Source: VBDM01 sp035499735
GTDB taxonomy: Bacteria > Pseudomonadota > Gammaproteobacteria > Burkholderiales > SG8-39
Length of the DNA stretch: 64,000 nucleotides
Direction: 5' to 3'
Assembly: GCA_035499735.1 (NCBI GenBank)
Contig: DATJYC010000024.1
Location: 47,449 to 111,448, forward strand
The notes under the pieces are model-generated. The model was given only the letters and a program-made list of their open reading frames with translations. It made no database searches and was not told where the DNA came from. The translations under genes were made by a program, and so were the position numbers. Of this stretch, positions 52,236-58,877 are shown piece by piece. The stretch's first letter is position 1. Each line of letters opens with the position of its first letter.

Positions 52236-52627
52236 TCCTGCTCGACACCCACGCGCTCGTCTGGTGGGCCGCCGATGCCGCGCGTCTGTCGGCGCGGGCC
52301 AGGCGCGCGATCGCCGCGGCCTTGCGCGAGGGGCATATTGCGGCTTCCGCGATCAGCCTGTTCGAGATCGCGATGGCCATCCGCCGCGGGCGCCTGGTGC
52401 TGGAGACGCCGCCGGAACAGTGGCTGACCGACCTGCGCCTTCTGCCGGAGCTAAGAATCGAGCCCGTGAGCTCCGAGATCGCGGAGATCGCGGGCTCGTT
52501 CGACGAGAAGTTTCCGGGTGATCCGGCCGACCGCATCATCGCGGCGACCGCTGTGGCTCTTGGCTTGAAACTGGTCACTGCGGACGCACGGCTGGGCCGT
52601 GCGCCGCAGGTTCAGGCGGTCTGGTAA
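52232..52627 (+). CDS. vapC: VapC-type PIN-domain toxin
   Basis: A 131-residue PIN-domain ribonuclease. The four acidic residues are Asp5 (LLDTHALVWW), Glu45 (SLFEIAM), Asp100 (DPADRIIAAT) and Asp118 (TADARL), all in place, so it should be active. GTG 52232 overlaps the antitoxin stop. VapC toxins cut tRNA or rRNA. It ends three bases from small protein 2, which runs on the other strand. Confidence 0.9.
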   Translation: MILLDTHALVWWAADAARLSARARRAIAAALREGHIAASAISLFEIAMAIRRGRLVLETPPEQWLTDLRLLPELRIEPVSSEIAEIAGSFDEKFPGDPADRIIAATAVALGLKLVTADARLGRAPQVQAVW

Positions 52628-52630
52628 CTG

Positions 52631-52810
52631 CTACGCGTGGCTGACGCGGCGCGGAGCCGAAACCGCGAAGAAGTGCGCGAGTTTCCACTTCAGGGCGCGG
52701 ACGCCTTTCAGCACGATCGCCTTCATCATGCGGGAGCGGTTGCGGCGGGCGGCTGCTTCGAGCGCGGCCATTTCGTCCATCGTCGGGTAGAGCTTGATGC
52801 GCTTGGTCAT
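52631..52810 (-). CDS. Small paralogous protein 2 (59 aa), unknown function
   Basis: A 59-residue basic protein beginning M-T-K-R-I-K-L-Y-P-T-M-D-E-M-A-A-L-E-A-A. The ribosome site AAGGGAG lies just upstream of ATG 52810. It is alignable with the proteins at 51645-51824 and 53154-53336 over the first 30 residues, and keeps a later LAHFF. It converges on vapC with a three-base gap. Leader similarity with small protein 1 supports a real gene and a recent duplication. No function is known. Confidence 0.6.
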   Translation of the reverse strand: MTKRIKLYPTMDEMAALEAAARRNRSRMMKAIVLKGVRALKWKLAHFFAVSAPRRVSHA

Positions 52811-52900
52811 GATCGGTCTCCCTTGTCCGTTCGGTCGGCGACAATCGCCTTCCCATGGAGACCACTTTAGGCGGAAGGCCCGAGGCTATCGCCGTCATGC

Positions 52901-52919
52901 GGCATAGCGTTCCTGTGCC
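52901..52919. promoter_or_regulatory. Palindrome B upstream of small protein 2
   Basis: GGCATAG and CTGTGCC with a five-base spacer (one mismatch between arms), 90 bases upstream of ATG 52810. It is in the same place and layout as palindrome A in the paralogous leader, within a block that also shares AATCGCCTT and TCGCCGTC. Confidence 0.45.
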
Positions 52920-52937
52920 GTACGCACGCGGAAAGCG

Positions 52938-52985
52938 TGAAAAATCCCCGGGGCGCCAAGGAGGAGGAGGAGAAGCGCCCCGGGG
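52938..52985 (-). terminator. Rho-independent terminator of the small-gene pair
   Basis: On the minus strand, 11-bp arms (52975-52985 with 52946-52956) around an 18-base pyrimidine-rich loop, followed by ATTTTTC. It ends the 60- and 54-residue gene pair 12 bases after the last stop and shields the leader of small protein 2. Confidence 0.75.
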
Positions 52986-52996
52986 GTACTGCCAGA

Positions 52997-53161
52997 TCAG
53001 TGCGCGGGACGGCGCGTGATGAACTCGACGGCCCGGTCGAGCGCGAGCTCCAGGCGCTCCGCCGACTTCAGCTGCGGCGCATAGCGCTGGCGTACCGAAG
53101 CCGGCAGCGACTTCGACGCCCGGGTCCAGAACGGCGTGACGAATTCCCTGTGCTTACGCAT
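52997..53161 (-). CDS. Small protein of 54 aa, unknown function
   Basis: A 54-residue basic helical protein (FWTRASKSLPASVRQRYAPQ, then a charged LERALD-like helix, EFITRR near the end). ATG 53161 has GGAGGAAAGG upstream and overlaps the end of the 60-residue gene by 8 bases, so translation is probably coupled. It is not related in sequence to the three paralogous small proteins. A strong terminator follows. Confidence 0.5.
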   Translation of the reverse strand: MRKHREFVTPFWTRASKSLPASVRQRYAPQLKSAERLELALDRAVEFITRRPAH

Positions 53162-53336
53162 GTCCAACCTTTCCTCCGCCGGGCGCGGCGTGGGCGAGGC
53201 GATCGAACAGACCTTTGATCCCGGCCGAGCCGGTGCGGATCAACCGCGTGATTTCACGGGCGCGTGCGCGGTGAGCGGCCAGTTCCAGCGCGCGCAGCTC
53301 TTCCATGGTGGGATAGTGGTAAAGAAGGTTTTTCAT
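53154..53336 (-). CDS. Small paralogous protein 3 (60 aa), unknown function
   Basis: A 60-residue basic protein with LLYHYPTMEELRALELAAHR, the clearest copy of the shared motif, and a Gly-rich C-terminus. ATG 53336 has no clear ribosome site; TTGTCG and TATTCT 17 bases apart upstream (minus strand) may be its promoter. A longer start at 53396 would overlap the LysR promoter. It is divergent from a LysR gene (81-base gap). Confidence 0.55.
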   Translation of the reverse strand: MKNLLYHYPTMEELRALELAAHRARAREITRLIRTGSAGIKGLFDRLAHAAPGGGKVGHA

Positions 53337-53416
53337 GCGTCGTAGAATATGGGCTGGAGGATGCAACGACAAACGATGTATTCTCACGTCAGGCATAAGA
53401 AAAACTCACGGCAAAA

Positions 53417-54508
53417 GTGATCTACCGCCTTCCGCCGCTCAACGCGCTTCGCGTCTTCGAATCCGCCGCGCGCCATCTCTCCTTCAAGGAAGCGGCGGCC
53501 GAGCTGCACATCACCCAGGCCGCGGTCAGCCACCAGATCAAGAGTCTCGAGGAGCAGCTCGGCGTGGAGCTCTTCCGCCGCGCGGGGCGCGGCGTGCAGC
53601 TCACCGAGGCGGCAAGAGCGAGCCTGCCGCGGCTGCGCGAGGGCTTCGACGCGCTCGCCGCCGCCGTGGAGACCATCCACGAGCGCAGCGCCGAGACCGA
53701 GCTCGTCATCACCGCGCCGCCCGTGTTCACCGCGCGCTGGCTGATGCCGCGCCTCGCCGAGTTCTCCCGGCGCGCGCCCGACATCGAGGTGCGCGTGGTC
53801 GCCTCGAGCCGGATGGTCGACGCGGGCGCGCTCGACTCGGCGCAGATCCTGGGCAGCCTCGACCTGCGCGGGGAAACCTCGGGCGTCGAGATCCACCTCG
53901 GCGCGGGCGACTACCCGGGTTCGCGCGCCGATCGCCTGTTCAGCGTGTCGATGGCGCTCGTCGCGAGCCCGGAACTCCAGCCCACATTGCGCGAGCCCGC
54001 GGACCTCGCGAGCCACGTGCTGCTCCACGACGACGCGCTCGATCTCGTGGCGCACGGCAACGCCTGGCAGAAGTGGCTCGAGGCGGCCGGCGTCGCGGAC
54101 ACGGTGGACGGCAGCCGCGGCCCGCGCTTCTCGACCAACATGCTGTCGATCGAGGCGGCGTCGCAGAAGCTCGGCGTCGCGCTCGCGCTGCGTCCCATGG
54201 TCGACGCCGACCTCGCCTCGGGCCGGCTGGTCGAGCCCTTCGCGGTCGAGGTGACGCCGGGCTCGGCCTACTATCTCGTGTGCCCCGACCTGATCGCGGC
54301 GCGTCCCGCGGTCGAGGCGTTCCGGGCCTGGCTACTGGAAAAAGCGGCGGAGAGCGCTAGGCCGCCTGCCGCCGCAGCCGCGCGATCTGCCACGCGAGCC
54401 ACGCGAGGAAAAGCACCAGCAGCACCGAGTCGATCCCCTGCAGGATCGGCGCCTGGTCGGAAGCGGCGATCGGCGCCCCGGCGGGCAGGCGCGTCAGGGT
54501 CTCGGTGA
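53417..54508 (+). CDS. LysR-family regulator, GcvA-like
   Basis: A LysR regulator starting at GTG 53417: RLPPLNALRVFESAARHLSFKEAAAELHITQAAVSHQIK is the GcvA-type helix-turn-helix (residues 3-45), then an effector domain to about residue 310. The last ~57 residues (RPPAAAAARSATRATRG...) are Arg/Ala-rich, not typical, and lie antisense to the next gene. A one-base insertion in the A5 run at 54339-54343 would instead end the protein at TAG 54358-54360. Its likely target is the divergent small-gene pair or itself. Confidence 0.87.
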   Translation: MIYRLPPLNALRVFESAARHLSFKEAAAELHITQAAVSHQIKSLEEQLGVELFRRAGRGVQLTEAARASLPRLREGFDALAAAVETIHERSAETELVITAPPVFTARWLMPRLAEFSRRAPDIEVRVVASSRMVDAGALDSAQILGSLDLRGETSGVEIHLGAGDYPGSRADRLFSVSMALVASPELQPTLREPADLASHVLLHDDALDLVAHGNAWQKWLEAAGVADTVDGSRGPRFSTNMLSIEAASQKLGVALALRPMVDADLASGRLVEPFAVEVTPGSAYYLVCPDLIAARPAVEAFRAWLLEKAAESARPPAAAAARSATRATRGKAPAAPSRSPAGSAPGRKRRSAPRRAGASGSR

Positions 54509-54842
54509 ACCCCGGCACGAGGTGGAAGAGAAAGGTCGCGGACCAGCACACCGCCTCGACGTAGTGCGAGGCGCGCCCGAAGGTCCCCGCATACGACGCC
54601 GCCCAGCCCGCGGCGAGCGCGACGAGCGTCAGGATTGCGAGCGCGTGCGGCGGGCCGAAGCCGCCGTGGCGGAAGATGCCGAGCGCGGTGAGCGCGGTGA
54701 GCAGCGTCGCGACGAGGTAGGTCGGGCCGAAGCGGGCCCTGGGCGAGATGACCCCGTCGCGGACGATGAGGATGAACCCGGTCACGAGCGCGACGAGGCT
54801 GATCGCGGTGTGAATCAGGCCGAGCGCCGACAATCCGAGCAT
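54357..54842 (-). CDS. Multi-pass membrane protein (DUF2306-like)
   Basis: A 161-residue protein with four or five hydrophobic helices (residues 5-27, 43-60, 66-85, 95-115, 138-155). It loosely resembles DUF2306-type proteins. Conserved-looking His residues (HTAISL, RHGGFGPPHA, SHYVEA) might bind haem, but that is speculative. It follows the cytochrome c gene by 11 bases on the same strand, so it could be the membrane partner of that cytochrome. Confidence 0.55.
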   Translation of the reverse strand: MLGLSALGLIHTAISLVALVTGFILIVRDGVISPRARFGPTYLVATLLTALTALGIFRHGGFGPPHALAILTLVALAAGWAASYAGTFGRASHYVEAVCWSATFLFHLVPGFTETLTRLPAGAPIAASDQAPILQGIDSVLLVLFLAWLAWQIARLRRQAA

Positions 54843-54853
54843 GGTGGTCCTCC

Positions 54854-55318
54854 CTACTTCGGCGCCTGCGGCACGAAAACGATGAACGGCGTCTTCGGCT
54901 CCGCCTGCGGCGGCAGCCCTTCGGGTGCGGGCTTGCCGGGCGCTCCGAGGCTCTTCACGAAGTGGTAGAAGGCGCGCAGGTCGGCCTCGCCCATCTTGTT
55001 CAGATTGAACCAGGGCATCGGCGGCCGCGCCTGCAGCTTCTTCGCGTACGCGACCCACTGCGCCTCGCTCATCTTCGAGAGGGAGAGGCGCAGGTTCGTC
55101 GGGTAGGTCGTGCCCCAGGGCCCGCGGAAGCCGACAGGGTTGCCGAGCAGCCATTCGGCCTCGGGCACCGCGCCGTTCTTCTGCGGGTAGCCGGCGGTGT
55201 GGCAGTCGTTGCAGCCGCCGATGGTGGCGACGTAGCGGCCGCGGGCGAGATCGGCCTGCTGCGCGGGCGCGGATGCGGAAAACGCGATTGCGAGAATTGC
55301 GAGCGCTGTTCTTGTCAT
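54854..55318 (-). CDS. Exported c-type cytochrome
   Basis: A 154-residue protein with a signal peptide to APA-QQ and one haem site C36-N-D-C39-H40. The probable distal Met is in one of the segments SKMSEAQW or NKMGEADL. The proline-rich tail is typical of small soluble cytochromes of the alcohol- or aldehyde-oxidising type. ATG 55318 has a strong AAGGGAGGGG ribosome site. It is first of two genes with the membrane protein. Confidence 0.88.
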   Translation of the reverse strand: MTRTALAILAIAFSASAPAQQADLARGRYVATIGGCNDCHTAGYPQKNGAVPEAEWLLGNPVGFRGPWGTTYPTNLRLSLSKMSEAQWVAYAKKLQARPPMPWFNLNKMGEADLRAFYHFVKSLGAPGKPAPEGLPPQAEPKTPFIVFVPQAPK

Positions 55319-55372
55319 TTCCCCTCCCTTGGGTCGCGATTTTCGGAACTCTACACGAGCGGGCGTCTGCGG

Positions 55373-55756
55373 TCAGGTCACGTACTGGGCGACGCCGTTG
55401 CCGAAGGACCAGTTCTCCCTGACGACCTCGACCAGGTTGATGAACACGTCCTGCGGATCGAGCTTCAGCTCGCGCTGCAGGTCCTGGGCGACGCGCCGGT
55501 AGAAGGCCTGCTTCTGCTCGACGGTGCGCCCCTGCGAGAGCGTCACCTGGATCAGCACGATGCTCGACGAGTAGCGGATGCCGAGGTAGGAGGGCGCGAC
55601 GTTCAGCTCCTCGGGCGCGTGCTCGGTGATGATCTGGAACTTGTCGTCCTTCGGGACGTTGATCACCTCGGTCATGGCGCGGTAGACGACGTCGCCGAGG
55701 CTCTTGCGGTACTGGGCGGGCTTTCCCTTCGCGAGGTCGATGCGGACGAGCGGCAT
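55373..55756 (-). CDS. Tautomerase-superfamily protein
   Basis: A 127-residue protein beginning M-P-L-V-R-I. After Met removal Pro1 is the catalytic base of the tautomerase superfamily, here the longer MSAD/trans-3-chloroacrylate-like group. The segments VTLSQGRTVEQKQAFYRRVAQDL and VFINLVEVVRENWSFGNG support this. The start at 55756 is fixed by the need for the second-residue Pro. The substrate is unknown. Confidence 0.85.
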   Translation of the reverse strand: MPLVRIDLAKGKPAQYRKSLGDVVYRAMTEVINVPKDDKFQIITEHAPEELNVAPSYLGIRYSSSIVLIQVTLSQGRTVEQKQAFYRRVAQDLQRELKLDPQDVFINLVEVVRENWSFGNGVAQYVT

Positions 55757-55818
55757 GGTCATTCCTTTCAGGCGGTGATGGAGGGTGAAGCGCGAATCGT
55801 AGGAGAATAGCCGGACAT

Positions 55819-56166
55819 ATGAAAGGAGCCCCCGCACCCCACATCACCATCGAGGCCGCCGGCGCGCGCGTGCGGGTGACCGCGAACGGCGAAGTCCTTG
55901 CCGCCAGCCGCGACGCGCTCGCGCTGAGGGAGGGCGCGTATCCCGTCGTCTACTACTTTCCGCGCAAGGACGTGAGGATGGAGCGTCTCGCGCGCACCGG
56001 TCACCGCAGCTTCTGCCCGTTCAAGGGTCACGCGTCGTACTGGTCGCTCAAGGGCGGCGCGGAGAACGCGGTGTGGAGCTACGAGGACCCGTACGAGGAC
56101 ATGGTCGCGATCAAGGAGCGGCTCGCCTTCTATCCGGACAAGGTCGGCTCGATCGAGGCCGGATGA
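55819..56166 (+). CDS. DUF427 family protein
   Basis: A 115-residue protein of the DUF427 family, with the typical YYFPRKDVRMERL and the CPFKGHASYWSL segment, then AVWSYEDPYE near the end. The function is not established. Its stop overlaps the ATG of the protease gene (ATGA), and it heads a five-gene plus-strand run to 60251. Confidence 0.85.
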   Translation: MKGAPAPHITIEAAGARVRVTANGEVLAASRDALALREGAYPVVYYFPRKDVRMERLARTGHRSFCPFKGHASYWSLKGGAENAVWSYEDPYEDMVAIKERLAFYPDKVGSIEAG

Positions 56167-57224
56167 CAGCCGCGCGCCTGGCGCTCGTCGCTCTGGTCCT
56201 GGTCGCGGCGCAGGCCGCCGCGCGCCCGGTGACCCCGCGCGGCGCGCTCGGCGCCGACGAGCGCGCGCTCATCGACATGTTCGAGCGCTCGAAGCGCTCG
56301 GTCGTGTACATCTCGACCTCGGAGCGCGTGCGTGATCTCTGGACGCGCGACATCCGCAGCATCCCCAAGGGCACGGGGTCGGGGTTCTTCTGGGACGAGC
56401 AGGGCGACATCCTCACCAACTACCACGTGATCTCCGGAGCGTCCGAGGCGCGGGTGCGGCTGAACGACGGACGCGACTATCCGGCGTCGCTCGTCGGCGC
56501 GAGCGCGTTTCACGACATCGCCGTGCTGCGCATCAAGGTGCCGTCGAACCGGCCTCCGCCGCTGGCGCTCGGCACCAGCCGCGATCTGCGCGTAGGGCAG
56601 AGCGTGTATGCCATCGGCAATCCCTTCGGGCTGGACTGGACGCTCACCCGCGGCATCGTCTCGGCGCTCGACCGCTCGCTCGACAACGACGACGGCACCG
56701 TGATCGAGCACCTCATCCAGACCGACGCGGCGATCAACCCGGGGAACTCGGGCGGCCCGCTGCTCGACAGCGCCGGGCGCCTCATCGGCATGAACACCGC
56801 GATCTACAGCCCGAGCGGCGCATCCGCGGGAATCGGCTTCGCGGTGCCGATCGACACCATCAACCGCGTCGCCACCGCGATCATCGCGACCGGCAAGTAC
56901 GCGCCGCCAACGCTCGGCATCGAGATCGATCCGGACCTCAACGACCTCCTCTCCGAGCGCCTCAACGTCGAGGGCGTTTTTGTGCTCAGGGTGAGGCCGG
57001 GCGGGCCGGCGGCCGCGGCGGGGCTCCGCGGGGCGCGTATCGAGCGCGGCAACGTCGTCGTACCCGGCGACGTGATCGTCGGCGTCGGCGGCAAGCCCGT
57101 CGATTCCGTCGCCAAGCTCCAGGCGCGGCTCGACGATTTCAGCCCGGGCGACAAGGTCACGCTGCTCGTGCTGCGCGGGGACAAGCGCATCAGCGTCGAG
57201 GCGACCCTCGCCGCGGGACGGTGA
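56163..57224 (+). CDS. HtrA/Deg-type serine protease with one PDZ domain
   Basis: A 353-residue periplasmic protease: signal peptide to about residue 20; chymotrypsin-fold triad His88 (TNYHVIS), Asp118 (HDIAVLRI) and Ser196 (GNSGGPL). A single PDZ domain follows from about residue 255. The shape matches DegS-like or small HtrA enzymes, which act in quality control or stress signalling. ATGA and GTGA overlaps connect it to DUF427 and to the hydrolase. Confidence 0.92.
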   Translation: MTAARLALVALVLVAAQAAARPVTPRGALGADERALIDMFERSKRSVVYISTSERVRDLWTRDIRSIPKGTGSGFFWDEQGDILTNYHVISGASEARVRLNDGRDYPASLVGASAFHDIAVLRIKVPSNRPPPLALGTSRDLRVGQSVYAIGNPFGLDWTLTRGIVSALDRSLDNDDGTVIEHLIQTDAAINPGNSGGPLLDSAGRLIGMNTAIYSPSGASAGIGFAVPIDTINRVATAIIATGKYAPPTLGIEIDPDLNDLLSERLNVEGVFVLRVRPGGPAAAAGLRGARIERGNVVVPGDVIVGVGGKPVDSVAKLQARLDDFSPGDKVTLLVLRGDKRISVEATLAAGR

Positions 57225-57895
57225 GCCTGCGCGTTGACATAGCCGTCGGTCCCGACCGCAGCGTGTCGGGGATCCTGCTGTCGCCCACGGGCGCGCGCGC
57301 CTGCCTCGCGCTTGCGCACGGCGCTGGCGCCGGCATGAGGCATCCGTTCATGGCGGCGGTCGCGGAGGGGCTCGCCGAGCGCGGCGTGGCGACGCTGCGC
57401 TTCCAGTTCCCCTACATGGAGCGGGGCGCGAAGCGGCCGGACACGCCGGCGGTCGCGCAGGCGGTGGTGCGCGCGGCGGCCGCCGAGGCCGCGCGCCTGC
57501 TCCCGGATGTTCCGCTCTTCGCGGGCGGCAAGTCCTTCGGCGGGCGCATGACCTCGCAGGCTCAGAGCGAGTCGCCTTTGCCCGGTGTTCGCGGCCTCGC
57601 CTTCCTGGGCTTCCCGCTGCATCCTCCGGGAAAGCCTTCGGATGAGCGCGCGAAGCACCTCTTCGACGTGGAGGTCCCGATGCTGTTCCTCCAGGGAGAC
57701 CGCGACGACTTCGCCGCGATGGACCTGCTCGCGCCGCTGGTCGAGCGGCTGGGGGCGCGCGCAATGCTCAAGACCTTCCCCGGCGCCGACCACTCGTTTC
57801 GCGTCCCGAAGCGCTCGGGGCGGACCGACGCGCAGGTGAGGGAAGAGCTGCTGGGCGCGCTCGCGGGCTGGATCGAGGCCGTAGCCTCGGGTTAG
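57221..57895 (+). CDS. Alpha/beta hydrolase of the dienelactone-hydrolase/KANL3-Tex30-like family
   Basis: A 224-residue hydrolase. The elbow is GGKSFGGRM with Ser105, Asp160 or Asp162 in LQGDRDDF is the acid, and His191 in GADHSF completes the triad. LAHGAGAGMRHPFM near residue 31 is typical of the group. The GTG start overlaps the protease stop by four bases. The substrate is unknown. Confidence 0.85.
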   Translation: MSLRVDIAVGPDRSVSGILLSPTGARACLALAHGAGAGMRHPFMAAVAEGLAERGVATLRFQFPYMERGAKRPDTPAVAQAVVRAAAAEAARLLPDVPLFAGGKSFGGRMTSQAQSESPLPGVRGLAFLGFPLHPPGKPSDERAKHLFDVEVPMLFLQGDRDDFAAMDLLAPLVERLGARAMLKTFPGADHSFRVPKRSGRTDAQVREELLGALAGWIEAVASG

Positions 57896-57906
57896 ACTGC
57901 GGCGTC

Positions 57907-58866
57907 ATGCGCTCCGCTCTCCTCGTTTTCGCCCTGGTGTTGCCTGCCTTCGCCGCCGCTCAAGGCTATCCCTCGCGTCCCGTGAAGATCATCGTTCCCG
58001 CTCAGCCGGGCGGGGGGCTCGACCTGATCGGCCGCACCGTCGGCGGCGAGCTCGGGCGCGCCCTTGGACAGTCCTTCGTCGTCGAGAACATCGGAGGCGC
58101 CGGCGGCACGCTCGCGGCCCTGGCAGCGAAGCGCGCCGCGCCGGACGGCTACACGCTGATGGTCGGCTACGTCGGCACCCACGGCACGAACCCCGCGGTG
58201 CGCAAGCTCCAGTACGACGCGGTGCGCGATTTCACCCCGATCGCCATGGTCGGCGGCACCCCCAACATCCTGGTGGTGACGCCCTCGGTGCCGGTCTCGG
58301 ACGTCAAGTCCTTCGTCGAATACGTCAAGGCGAACCCCAAGAAGCTGAACTGGGGCACGGGAGGCATCGGCCTGCTGAACCACCTCGCGCTCGAGCAGTT
58401 CCGCGCCGCGGCGGGCCTCGACCAGGAGGTGTACGCGCACTACAAGGGCATCGGGCCGGCGATCACCGACATGCTCGGCGGGCAGATCAACGTGCTGATG
58501 CCGGGCTTTGCCGCCGCGCTGCCGCACATCCGCGCGAAGAAGCTGAAGCCGCTCGCGATCACCGGCCTGAAGCGCCACCCGCTCGCGCCCGACGTCCCGA
58601 CCTTCGAGGAGTCGGGCTACAAGGGCTTCGACGGCGTGCAGTGGTACGGCATCGTCGGCCCCGCCAATCTCCCGCCTGCGATCGTCACGACGCTCAACGC
58701 GGAGATCAACAGGATGCTCGCCGATCCGCAGTTCGCCGAGCGGCTTTCGAGCGAGGCGCTGCAGCCCATGCCGATGACCCCCGCGCAGTTCGGCCAGTAC
58801 ATGCGCGACGACATCGCGAAGTGGACGAAGGTCGCCAAGGACCGCAACATCGAGATCACCGACTGA
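57907..58866 (+). CDS. Bug/TctC-family periplasmic receptor
   Basis: A 319-residue exported protein: signal peptide to AAA-QG, YPSRPVKIIVPAQPGGGLD, AAPDGYTL, and AHYKGIGPA in place of the commoner VPYKG. It stands 11 bases after the hydrolase gene and 11 bases before the MmgE/PrpD gene. That pairing hints at a tricarboxylate-type substrate. A TAGACT eight bases before the ATG may be a -10. Confidence 0.92.
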   Translation: MRSALLVFALVLPAFAAAQGYPSRPVKIIVPAQPGGGLDLIGRTVGGELGRALGQSFVVENIGGAGGTLAALAAKRAAPDGYTLMVGYVGTHGTNPAVRKLQYDAVRDFTPIAMVGGTPNILVVTPSVPVSDVKSFVEYVKANPKKLNWGTGGIGLLNHLALEQFRAAAGLDQEVYAHYKGIGPAITDMLGGQINVLMPGFAAALPHIRAKKLKPLAITGLKRHPLAPDVPTFEESGYKGFDGVQWYGIVGPANLPPAIVTTLNAEINRMLADPQFAERLSSEALQPMPMTPAQFGQYMRDDIAKWTKVAKDRNIEITD

Positions 58867-58877
58867 GGTCCGCTCAC

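Noticed and set aside
52937..53218. A 93-codon plus-strand frame across the small genes
   Set aside because: It runs through the terminator hairpin, has no ribosome site and is antisense to two better-supported small genes.
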